A stretch of DNA of 64,000 bases from assembly GCA_951640195.1 (NCBI GenBank), contig OX621171.1:1426001-1490000 (forward strand), given 5' to 3'. The position numbers and the translations under genes are program-made. This document shows, one piece after another, positions 20,816 to 29,520 of the stretch (within the stretch, counting starts at the first letter, position 1; each line of letters opens with the position of its first letter). Below the pieces are notes generated by a model. The model had not been told where the DNA came from, ran no database searches, and was given only the letters and a program-made list of their open reading frames with translations. The stretch comes from Porpolomopsis calyptriformis (lineage: Eukaryota > Basidiomycota > Agaricomycetes > Agaricales > Hygrophoraceae).

Positions 20816-21553
20816 TCAAACTTGGGCGGTGTTAGTCGTTTCGTCTTCCGAGGCCTGAGTCGGGATTTCCTCGGTGGCGGGGGCCTCGATGGCCACCGAG
20901 GGGGAAGCAGCAGGTTCGGCTTCCGAAGTCGCTTCAACGGGGGAGGGGGCTCGGACCGTCGCGATGTCGTCGTCGTCGATCGGGTATTCTAGGTCGATGT
21001 TGATAGGGTATTCGACCGTTTTCCTGTACTCGATTAAAGTCTCCATTGTCGCAAGGTCTCGTTGGGCTCGGAGGAAATCCTCCCTGGAGAGCCGTTCAGA
21101 CCGGCGACTTTCTTCTACGAGCTTGACGATGATGGCGCGGGTGGTGACGTCGTAGCAGTTGACCCACATTCGTTTCTTTTGACGTTGGAGTTCCCAAACT
21201 TTCAACTCACTTTCATCCCAACGATTCTTCCAAAACAATGCGCTTTTCTCCGACGCCTTGAGTTCAGCTTTCAGAACTTCGCGTTCTTGACGAAGTTCAC
21301 GGTTCCAATTGCTGACGCTATTACTGTGAACCGTGAGGCAGGAGATGGTGACGGCGGAGTCTTTGGGGGGAGGGGTCTGAATGATGTAGAAGTCTTCCGC
21401 GCGTGCGCGAGCTTGTCGACGTAATTGTCGAGGAGAGGAAGCGGAGGTGGAGGGACCAGGAGTGGGGGAGCGAATGGCGGACGAGGGGATTCGTCCAGAA
21501 CGTCGGATGGCGACTTGAGGGGAGGGGGATCGTGTAGACCGTGTAGCGGGCAT
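20816..21553 (-). CDS. Ty3-5 accessory ORF (ORF3), coiled-coil protein
   Basis: Intact 245-residue frame starting MPATRSTRSPSPQ and ending TTNTAQV, homologous over its whole length to 4066-4803. It has the same basic Ser/Pro N-terminus, central charged helices (LRQEREVLKAELKAS, ESRRSERLSREDFL) and acidic tail. Differences are spread through the protein, with small indels in the N-terminus that keep the frame; this fits a maintained coding sequence. It starts 165 nt after the pol stop and ends 36 nt before the 3' LTR. A TATA-like box (minus strand, 21652-21645) lies about 99 nt upstream. The function is unknown. Confidence 0.87.
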   Translation of the reverse strand: MPATRSTRSPSPQVAIRRSGRIPSSAIRSPTPGPSTSASSPRQLRRQARARAEDFYIIQTPPPKDSAVTISCLTVHSNSVSNWNRELRQEREVLKAELKASEKSALFWKNRWDESELKVWELQRQKKRMWVNCYDVTTRAIIVKLVEESRRSERLSREDFLRAQRDLATMETLIEYRKTVEYPINIDLEYPIDDDDIATVRAPSPVEATSEAEPAASPSVAIEAPATEEIPTQASEDETTNTAQV

Positions 21554-21644
21554 GATAAAGTTACTATGGTGTTTTGACTCAGTGGTCTTGAGTCGTTAAG
21601 GGGCGCGTAATTTGAATCATGAAGGAAAGTAGAGACGTCCGGCA

Positions 21645-21652
21645 GTTTATAA
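21645..21652 (-). promoter_or_regulatory. TATA-like box ahead of the Ty3-5 extra ORF
   Basis: The minus strand reads TTATAAAC, about 99 nt before the ATG, matching the position of TTATAAAA in Ty3-1. Confidence 0.45.
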
Positions 21653-21717
21653 GGAGTGGTTCTAAAAATAGAGGTCAATTCTTGGCAGATGAGATGATGA
21701 CAAACGAATGAATAGAA

Positions 21718-24700
21718 TCAAGTCGCCGTTTGAATTGAGTCTTCGTACGTCTTCACAATTTCCTTGGCGTGTCGTAAAATGTTCGATCGATCTTCCCAAG
21801 TGGCTTCTTCGATCGGATAACCTTTCCATTTGACCAAATATTTTCGGCGTCGTTTAGCTCCGGAATGTTGTAGTATAGATTCGACCTCGTATTCTTCTTC
21901 ATTTTCGATCAGATCAGGGGGAGGCCGTGATGTGTCGATGACATCAGGGTGGAGTAATTCATTTCCGACGTTGGGTCTCAGGAGTGAAACGTGAAAGACT
22001 GGGTGTAGTCTCCACGTTCCGGGAATGTCAATCAGATAAGCAAGGTCCGATATCTTCTTCAAGACCTTGAATGGTCCGGTCCGTCGATTGTCAAGTTTCT
22101 TCGAGGGTCGTGTCGTCTTGATATTCTTGGTATCCAACCAGACTAGATCTCCTTCTTCGTAGGAGGGTGAAGGCTTCTGTTTACGATCGGCGTATTTCTT
22201 CATTGACTCCGTTGTCTTTGATAAGGATCGTTCGGCATTTTGCTGTGCGCGTGTGAGGCATTCGTGAAAGGTATTTGCTGCGGGCACGTTGCTTTGATCC
22301 GGAATGATTGTGGGAAGGTGAGGATGACGTCCGTATTCCATATAGAACGGTGATTGTGAAGTAGCAGAGTGTTGCCGATTATTATAGGCAAATTCCGCAG
22401 AAGCAAGCCATTCTGACCAGTCGTCCTGCATAAAGTTGGTATAGAAACGTAAGTAGACTTCAAGTTCTTGATTGGTTCGTTCCGTTTGACCATCTGTTTG
22501 AGGATGATACGCAGTGGAAAGACCGGAGATAATCCCTAAGGAGTTATTGAGGGCTTCTGTGAATTTGGACGCAAATTGCACTCCACAATCGGATATAACT
22601 TTTTGGGGCCATCCATGATGTTTCCAGATGTGATTCCGAAAGAGTTTTGCAGCACCTTCTGATGAAAGATTGGAAGTTGTCGGAATGAAATGAGCATGTT
22701 TAGTGAAACGATCGACAACAACCATTACAGCATCATAGCCTTGTGACTTGGGGAGTTCGACAATGAGATCGATGGTAATTTCCTTCCATGGTTCCATAGA
22801 GGGGGGTATGGGTTGGAGTAGTCCTGACGGCTTCGAGGGGAAGTTCTTGTTTTGTTGACAAGTGGGGCAGGATCGAACGTAGTTGGTGATGTCTTGTAAG
22901 GCACCATCCCAAATAAAGTTACGAAGAACGAGTTCCTTCGTCTTCTCAATGCCAGGGTGGCCAGCGTGGGGGTAGGCGTGGGACAGTCGTATAATGTCTG
23001 TGCGCAGAGATACCTCCTCTGGCACCACTATCTGACCTTCAACATCGCGTACAAGCCTATCAGCTTGGGTCCAAGCGAATGAGGCATCCTCGAGTTTATC
23101 TTGGATTTTCTGCGGGAGTGGGATTTTGAAGCGTAATCTAGAGAGAAAGCTTGAATTCGACAAGTTGACAATTGAATTTATCCATCGGTCGCGCGCTATC
23201 AGAACTTCGTTCTCCACGTCGGCTTCGACGCCGGGCAAGTAATCCGGGCGTCTGGACAAGCTGTCGGCCTTGTTTTTTCTCCCTGGAACGTATTCAATTT
23301 TGAACCCGAACCTGGACAGATACTCAGACCAACGAGTCTGGCGGTTCGATAGGCGAAGGTTTTTGGAAAAGTATCGTAAAGCCAAACTGTCCGTCCTGAT
23401 GAGAATATTGTGTCTTGCTCCTTCGAGAAGATGACGCCATTGTTTAAAGGAATCAATGATCGCCAGGAGTTCCAGATCATGGGTAGGGTAGTTCTTTTCG
23501 GCAGGGGAGGTAGACCTTGAGTGATAACTGACAGGTTTCCAATGTCCGTCATGACGCTGGGAGAGTATTCCTGCGATTCCAATGATAGAAGCATCGGTTT
23601 CTAAGCAATAAGGGAGATCGCGATCGGGAATATGAAGAACGGGCGCGTTTGTCAAAAGGGATTTGATGTTGTCGAAGGCTTCTTGTCTCCGAGGAGTCCA
23701 TTCCCACACAGCTTCATTGTGCAAGAGTTCATAGAGAGGGGTAGCGACTTTGGAGAAATTCCTGATATATCTCCGCCAAAAGTTCGCACTGCCCAAGAAG
23801 GATTGGAGTTGTTTCACCGTCTCTGGAATAGGCCAAGACATGATAGCGTCGACCTTCTTCGGGTTAGTGGTGATTCGTCCTTTGGATAGGACGACTCCGA
23901 GATAAATGACTTCTTCCTTCTCGAACTGGCATTTGACGGGTTTACATGAGAGTCCGTGTTTCTTCATGATATCTAGAGTCTTGAAAGTCCAGCATCGCAA
24001 TTCCTGTAAATTGTCTCCACAAACAAGCACGTCATCGATATAAATGAAAACGTTTCCAGAGTCCAGGACCTTTTTGAATCTCGTGTCGATCATCCGTTGA
24101 AAGGTGGCTGGTGAGTTCCGCAAACCAAAGAACATGACGGTGGGTTCGAAGGCGCCTGCTTCCGTAATGAAAGCGGCTTTCCATTCATCATCTTCCTTGA
24201 TCCTGACGTTGTTGAATCCCCATCGGATATCCATGACTGTGAACAGTGACGCTGTTAGGAGTTTAGGTTGTTGGAGTATTTGATGAAGGAGAGGAAGGGG
24301 ATAATGATCAGGAACCGTGTGTTCATTGAGATAGCGATAATCCTTGATAGGGCGTAAGCCAGCATTCTTACCTTTAGCGTTCACTTCCTCGGCTTTCTTT
24401 CCAAAGAAGAACGGAGAGACTTGTTTCGATTTGGAAACTCGGATTCGTCCAGTAGACAAGTTTTCGTCGATGAACTTGTGTAAGTGATCCATCTCAAGAG
24501 GGGACATCGCGTATTTCGTGCCTTTAACTGGTTTAAAGGTTTCGTCCAGTTCTATGGCGTGGTCGAATTCCGAATGCGGTGGAAGGCGGTCGAAGGATTC
24601 TTTGGCAAAGACACCAGAATAGTCTTTCCAGTATACCTCCGGTACAAACTTTCGCATATCTTCTTCCACCGTGCTGGCTTGGGATTCATCCGACTTCGAT

Positions 24701-25263
24701 ACGCGTCGATTCATGGCCAGCGTGACCGATTCCATTCCCAGTGACTCCGCATCTTTCACTATCCATCGTGGAAGAGGGAAATCTTCGCTATCCAGAGCTA
24801 GTGTTGCCTCTTTCCAATCGATGTTGGGGTTGTGCTTTTTGAGCCACGGGAAGCCAAGGATAATATCTGTCTTAGATCCGAGATCGGTCACTTCCAATCG
24901 GATCCGTTCATTGTGTCCTCCAGGAGCCTCTAACCAAATATCAATATCATTCTCGATGGGTCCACCTCGGTTTTCAGATCCATCGGCATTCCGTACGGGG
25001 ATTGGGGTTTCCAATCGTGTTAGAGTAAAACTGTGGCGAGTTGCGAAAAATTCGTCCACAAAATTTCCAGAGGCTCCGCTATCAACTAGAGCAGTGGCCG
25101 GGACACGTCGACCAGTGTCGGTAGCTTCAATCCAAACGTCCAAAATAAGTCCGAGATTGCCTTTTTCAAGAGTACCAAGAATTCGAAATAAATTGCATGG
25201 GGTGGTGGTACATTCTTGAGTAGATACGTCCGTAATGGTAGGCGAAGCGTTCGGACTCTTCAA
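21718..25263 (-). CDS. pol: Ty3-5 pol polyprotein, intact
   Basis: This is a single open frame of 1181 codons, the best-preserved gene in the window. Domains: retropepsin (ALVDSGASGNF), reverse transcriptase (VMDIRWGFNN; VFIYIDDVLVCGD with the YIDD active site), RNase H (LETDASIIGIAG; NILIRTDSLAL), integrase (HAYPHAGHPG, CPTCQQNK zinc finger; TIDLIVELP, ISDCGVQFASKF, DGQTERTNQELEV for the D, D and E) and a chromodomain (KRRRKYLVKWKGYPIEE). Integrase reads SDCG where Ty3-1 has SDRG. It is entered by -1 frameshift from gag and has no ATG at its start. All catalytic residues I can place are present, so it may be functional. Confidence 0.96.
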   Translation of the reverse strand: MKSPNASPTITDVSTQECTTTPCNLFRILGTLEKGNLGLILDVWIEATDTGRRVPATALVDSGASGNFVDEFFATRHSFTLTRLETPIPVRNADGSENRGGPIENDIDIWLEAPGGHNERIRLEVTDLGSKTDIILGFPWLKKHNPNIDWKEATLALDSEDFPLPRWIVKDAESLGMESVTLAMNRRVSKSDESQASTVEEDMRKFVPEVYWKDYSGVFAKESFDRLPPHSEFDHAIELDETFKPVKGTKYAMSPLEMDHLHKFIDENLSTGRIRVSKSKQVSPFFFGKKAEEVNAKGKNAGLRPIKDYRYLNEHTVPDHYPLPLLHQILQQPKLLTASLFTVMDIRWGFNNVRIKEDDEWKAAFITEAGAFEPTVMFFGLRNSPATFQRMIDTRFKKVLDSGNVFIYIDDVLVCGDNLQELRCWTFKTLDIMKKHGLSCKPVKCQFEKEEVIYLGVVLSKGRITTNPKKVDAIMSWPIPETVKQLQSFLGSANFWRRYIRNFSKVATPLYELLHNEAVWEWTPRRQEAFDNIKSLLTNAPVLHIPDRDLPYCLETDASIIGIAGILSQRHDGHWKPVSYHSRSTSPAEKNYPTHDLELLAIIDSFKQWRHLLEGARHNILIRTDSLALRYFSKNLRLSNRQTRWSEYLSRFGFKIEYVPGRKNKADSLSRRPDYLPGVEADVENEVLIARDRWINSIVNLSNSSFLSRLRFKIPLPQKIQDKLEDASFAWTQADRLVRDVEGQIVVPEEVSLRTDIIRLSHAYPHAGHPGIEKTKELVLRNFIWDGALQDITNYVRSCPTCQQNKNFPSKPSGLLQPIPPSMEPWKEITIDLIVELPKSQGYDAVMVVVDRFTKHAHFIPTTSNLSSEGAAKLFRNHIWKHHGWPQKVISDCGVQFASKFTEALNNSLGIISGLSTAYHPQTDGQTERTNQELEVYLRFYTNFMQDDWSEWLASAEFAYNNRQHSATSQSPFYMEYGRHPHLPTIIPDQSNVPAANTFHECLTRAQQNAERSLSKTTESMKKYADRKQKPSPSYEEGDLVWLDTKNIKTTRPSKKLDNRRTGPFKVLKKISDLAYLIDIPGTWRLHPVFHVSLLRPNVGNELLHPDVIDTSRPPPDLIENEEEYEVESILQHSGAKRRRKYLVKWKGYPIEEATWEDRSNILRHAKEIVKTYEDSIQTAT

Positions 25264-26408
25264 AAACCCTGTTCTTTCAGTTCCTTGATGAGCTGAGCTT
25301 TCTTCTCCTTCGGCCAGCGGTCGATCCCGCAGTTGTCCACCACTCGAATAGTTTCCTCCATAATAGTTGGGGAAACCACTTCGTCGGCTCGTTCTGTCTC
25401 GATACCTCGAATATTTCGTCCTCGACCTCGCCCTGTGGTTGGTCTTCCTCGCCGTTGTCCGGCAGGGGCACTACTCGATGGGCGCGCTGTCGAAGAAGAG
25501 GCGAGAGGGGAATTTGGACACTTGTTCACCCAATGACCTGGTTCTCCGCAGCGATAGCAGTTGCCTTGCGGAACGCGCAATATTGATGGTGAGGAAGTTG
25601 TCTCCTGTTTGACAGGAGCAGAGGAGGGAGTTCGGGTCGTCGTTCAAGCCACGGTCTCCCTGGGAGTGTAGTAGTTACTCCGGGGAACGGTACGACGCTC
25701 AAGTGCAAGTTCGAGACGTTGTCGATCGAAGATGGAAGCTTTTCGCTTCCAAGCGTTAAGGGTGGCGGGGATGGGATCAAGGGCATAGACCTTTTCGAGT
25801 ATTCCGGGGTTGAGGCTGTTCCGGTAGAAAACTTTAAGGGCGTCGTCGTTGAATCCAGTTTCATCCGCGAGAGCTCCGAATCGTACGTTATAATTGTCCA
25901 CAGTAGAAAGTCCTTGGGTTACCTTTTGAATTTTGACCTGCGCTGTCGCTCTCGCATCAACGTCTCCAAAGCATTCCTCAAGCTCTTCCATAAAATGCTC
26001 GTAATCGGCTCCAACCCATTGGACACGTTTGAACTCTTGGGTCTGCTGTCGGGCCCATGATTGGGCGACACCAATCTTCATAAACGACAAGACATAAGTG
26101 ATCTTCTGTCTGTCGGACCATTGGCTGTCGTCGAGGACTAGATGACAAGCTTGGATGAAGTTAAGGCACTTGGCTGCAGACCCGTCGTATTCATCGGGTT
26201 TGGCGATCTTGATGGAAGGGGGAGCAGGTTGTTGAGGTAAAGGAGGCTGTTGGTGTGGTAGAGGAGGTTGGGGTTGTTGTTGCTGGAGCTGGGTAATTAG
26301 CTGTTGTTGTTGGGTGATAGTTTGTTCGAGTTGGCGAACAGTGGCCACCAAGGTCGCAATATCAATGGTAGGGGGGTTGGTGGGGGCGTTAGTGGACGTT
26401 CCTGACAT
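25260..26408 (-). pseudogene. gag: Ty3-5 gag, one in-frame stop
   Basis: The frame runs 383 codons from ATG at 26408 to TGA at 25260 with a single internal TGA at 25646-25644 (context GCT TGA ACG, readily explained by CpG decay of CGA). It has a Gln/Pro-rich N-terminus after a short coiled region (LEQTITQQQQLITQLQ), a capsid domain (KPDEYDGSAAKCLNFIQACH, ITYVLSFMKIG, GDVDARATAQVKI), then a CCHC knuckle (CYRCGEPGHWVNKC), a Gly/Arg segment and a C-terminus ending KEQGF. About 440 bp of leader with no visible gene separate it from the 5' LTR. Confidence 0.9.
25263..25269 (-). promoter_or_regulatory. Ty3-5 frameshift heptamer GGGTTTT
   Basis: The minus strand reads GAA CAG GGT TTT TGA with the gag stop at 25262-25260. 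A slip of one base at GGT TTT continues with TTG AAG AGT into pol. This is the same site as in Ty3-1 and Ty3-2. Confidence 0.72.
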
Positions 26409-26838
26409 ATTGGTAGATGTCGATTGTTGTGGAGTTGTTGGAGCTGTTGGTGTTGGTGTGGATGTCGCAGAGGAAAGTTGGGAGTAGAGGGAACCGTATT
26501 GTCCTGGTGGGGTAGCAGTTCGTTGATGAACTGGTCTCGCTGTTGGTACTGAAGACGAAGAGAAGAGTCCTCTTGTTCTCGATCGAGTTCGTGGTCCTAG
26601 AGGGGCAGGAGCAGGGGTAGGAGTAGCTAACGTTTCTTCAAGGACTGAAGAAAAGGATGGTTCTTGATCTCGAATTGTAGCTGAGAAAGTCGATCTTGAG
26701 AGAGGGTCTTCATAATGTTCTTCAACGTCTGAGTTGTCGGTAGAAGCCAGGATGGAAGTGGGTAAGGGGCAAAGAGGTGATGTCGATGATCACAGTGATG
26801 GGGATGTTTGGATAAGCAGGTGGGAGAGAACCAGAAGG

Positions 26839-26849
26839 AAGTCTGATTC
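26839..26849 (-). promoter_or_regulatory. Ty3-5 primer-binding site, self-priming type
   Basis: GAATCAGACTT on the minus strand, one base from the LTR, is perfectly complementary over 11 nt to AAGTCTGATTC in the same LTR (26961-26951). That LTR segment starts about 30 nt after TATATAAAG, where the transcript should begin. Confidence 0.78.
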
Positions 26850-26850
26850 T

Positions 26851-27261
26851 TGTTATAAACCGGTTGTTCAGAATGCGTTTTACTTCGGGTGTTCTGTCCC
26901 AAGAGATATAAGAGATGGTTCCAAGTCCTTGTTATGAGTAGGCTAACGAGGAATCAGACTTAAGGTCTGATACGTACAGAAGTACTCTTTATATACTGAC
27001 TACTTATCTGTGTGAATCATTGCAGCATAACATGAGGTGGAGATAAGGATGAGTCATTGTGATCGATGACGAATCATAAAGGGGTTGAAACATAACGGAA
27101 ATGAAGTGTGTCCGCATATGGGTAAAGTAGTGGGGAATCCCTAGGGAATCCCGGAGAAAGGTAATGGGGAATCCCGATAACAAATGGGGGGAATTCCAAG
27201 ATAAGAGATAGGTTTGCATACGATTAGATAAAGAAAAAGAAGGAAAATTACGACCGTGACA
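26851..27261 (-). repeat. 5' LTR of Ty3-5 (LTR family A), complete
   Basis: 411 bp; the minus strand starts TGTCACGGTC and ends TTATAACA. It has a TATA box at about 26996-26988, then the near-palindrome ATCAGACCTTAAGTCTGAT around the expected start site. Its length equals that of the solo LTR at 56029-56439. Confidence 0.93.
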
Positions 27262-27748
27262 ACTACTAGACAAAGCACTTGTTGGACCAGGGGTCCAAGG
27301 ACGGAAAGGGGGACTGGTAGCCCAGTCCTCAGGCTTAGCATCATCAAAGGGGAGGGGATGCCCCCAACGATCGGAACTCCAATCGACCTGCTCCTCTAAA
27401 GGGAGCTGGGAAGTAGGGGGAGGGGCGTCGTCATCCCAAGCTAAGAAAGGAAGGCCTATTATCAACAAACATAGACTAATAAAGACAAAACAGATACATA
27501 CCAAGCGGATCCTCCATCAAGCCACAAACATGCTGGATTGGCCAGAGAACATACAGACACTTTCTGACCTTATGCTTGCCACCACAAGCAAAACAAGAGA
27601 AGGAGGACCAGCAGAGGTTGGCGTCGGAGGGGGTGCGCTGAAGGTAGTAGTGAAAAGAATCACAATCAAGGAAGATAGGAGCGGTGCGGTGCACCACTCC
27701 AGACTGCTTGAAGAATTGGACGTAGTGGCCTTGGTGGGAAGGAGTCAT
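27262..27748 (-). pseudogene. U-A antisense gene, exons 1-2
   Basis: Exon 1 from ATG 27748 to 27502 reads MTPSHQGHYVQFFKQSG, FLDCDSFHYYLQRTPS and the Cys/His cluster CFACGGKHKVRKC. A 61-bp intron (27501-27441, GTATGT...CTTAG) joins in phase to exon 2, WDDDAPPPTSQLPLEEQ and PLPFDDAKPEDW. Both exons are open in this copy, so only the Ty3-5 insertion and the linked deletion break the gene. Product and comparison are given at 51285-52113. Confidence 0.7.
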
Positions 27749-28148
27749 GATGATTGACAAGGATTGAACTGAAGCATAGGGATACAACCCCACACCTTTT
27801 ATATGCCTAGACACAAAGGGAGGACCAAAAAGAGCTTCCTCAGTCAAAGAAGAGAAACCCGATACGCTGGGCAAGAGATAGAAACAACGGCGATCTCATA
27901 ACCAGAAGAACAATAGAAACCAGTCATGAGACAACACAGCCTCATTCTGCGGAAGGCTATGCCCAATAGAATTGAGTCATCAGAAGCACACAGCCTTCTG
28001 CAGAATGACTAGGAACAATGGCAAACCTTAATTGAAGGCTGTGAACAATAGAAAATGGGGTGACTGCAGAGGCTGACTCATAGTGACTCCTATTTTAGAA
28101 ATACTATATAAACCCTGAGGGCGAAGTGGATCATCACTTCATCCTCCT

Positions 28149-28464
28149 GTGAGATTACTTGTAGTAGCACAAACGCAATCAGAATCATCAGACTTCTTTT
28201 CTATCAGAACAAGAAAAGAGAAACATAACTCGGAACTATTGGACCAACTATTCATACCTATATTCCCTAAACTCTCAGCAGAGGCACGAAACGGATTCAA
28301 CCCACAAAATAACTTCTTTATAGAAGTCCAACTTAACTCTGAAGGAATCATTACTCTTTTTGAAGATGTTCCTGTCAGAACCTTTTTCTATATCCTTCTA
28401 GACCTATTAAGCTCAAAGGCCTGCCTTGTGATCAATGAAAAAACTTACAACTACAGTTGTGATA
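28149..28464 (+). pseudogene. U-A sense reading frame reaching the end of the unit
   Basis: This is the longest version of a frame seen in all three units. It starts at a GTG here (ATG in U-B) about 40 nt after the TATA box, reads LLVVAQTQSESSDFFSIRTR, then IPIFPKLSAEARNGF, EGIITLFEDVPVRTFFYIL and SSKACLVIN, and ends NYSCD at the unit border. A stop follows 5 codons later in flanking DNA. There is no known domain. The conserved block is the last ~75 codons. It may be the start of an ORF that continued into a lost internal region. Confidence 0.5.
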
Positions 28465-28469
28465 AAGGC

Positions 28470-29317
28470 CCTCTGTACTAAGTTTGATGCAGTACATCCT
28501 GATCTATGCTACCTACCTAACACACACTGATGCAACTTAGCTTGTGAATACACCCAAACCAACTGGTAATGCACAAGTTCTAGAGTATATCCAGAAGGCA
28601 TGGGATATCAATGAGAAAATCAGCATGAAGGCTGGAACCCTAGCCCTCAACGATCCAGAATTTGAGGATGCTGCACCTGCTGAAGTTATTGAAATCACAG
28701 ATGAGGATAATACAGAAGAGAAGGATAACACAAATAAGCTGCCAAAGAAAAAAGCTATAGTTGCAAAGGCCTACTATACCCTCAATCCCCTTATCAATAA
28801 ACCTCCTAAACGATCATGTTCAAGTGCTGCAACTGAAGCACTCACATCTATCACATCCATGTTAAACCCATCAGTGATCAAACAGCAGGATGATAACAAA
28901 TTTGCTTACAGTGTGCAAATTACACAGCTTACTAGCATCTAGGCTGAACTCTAAGAGACCCACACACACATGGATATCCTCCAGGATCGTCTCAATACTG
29001 AAACATGTCAGGCAGATCAAGCTGAGGCTTAGCTAGACATGATTAAGATGTTTGGTGGTCATCAATTCCAAGGGCCAGTATGGCACCAACATGCCCATTA
29101 TTCACCTCACCAGCACCTTCCCCCAGTCTATCACAACACCAAATTTTCGCCATACAAAGGCGATACCCACAGTGATGTGCAGCAACCTAGCTTCAACCTC
29201 CCTACTCCCTCAACACCCTCAGTGAATATGCTATCTGCTACAGCTTCATCAACACACAACCCCACTACTAGCCTCAGGATGCTAGCATCTATTGCATCTG
29301 GTATCTGTTACAACTAG
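28470..29317 (+). pseudogene. H1 Myb/SANT-like gene, 3' part
   Basis: The frame resumes directly after the AAGGC duplicate: the exon joins NAKA to LCTKFDA, the usual TPKSLExKFKxL position of the Myb-like domain. A 49-bp intron (28492-28540, GTACAT...CTTAG) leads in phase into LVNTPKPTGNAQVLEYIQKAW, an acidic stretch (EITDEDNTEEKD), a basic stretch and a C-terminal coiled coil (RLNTETCQADQAEA, then MIKMFGG). Stops occur near 28940-29035. The whole gene without inserts would be about 440 codons. Confidence 0.78.
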
Positions 29318-29520
29318 CAAAAGGCATCTATACATACTTTGTGTTAGTAGTTACACCAAAGATTCAAATTATATTACCTGTCCTACTCCTCAACAACCCT
29401 TAAGTGAAAGCATGATACATAATCATTTTTCTGAATATCCTTGAATAAAACAGCACCCAGATTCCTCTATAATTCCTTGTCTTCTGATTCTTTCCAGGTT
29501 GGCAAGTAGACTTGAAGAAT

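Larger units (their letters stand above)
27262..28464 (-). mobile_element. Unit U-A, right part
   Basis: The 1.7-kb unit continues on the far side of Ty3-5. The right end reads CTACAGTTGTGATA (CA in the other copies, TA here) and is followed by AAGGC, the duplicate of 20054-20058. A TATA box (TATATAAACCCTGAGG) lies near 28105 on the plus strand. Confidence 0.88.

Noticed and set aside
20059..28464. U-A as separate repeats at 20 kb and 27 kb
   Set aside because: The matching AAGGC duplications at 20054 and 28465, the continuous match to U-B and the position of Ty3-5 show one interrupted copy.
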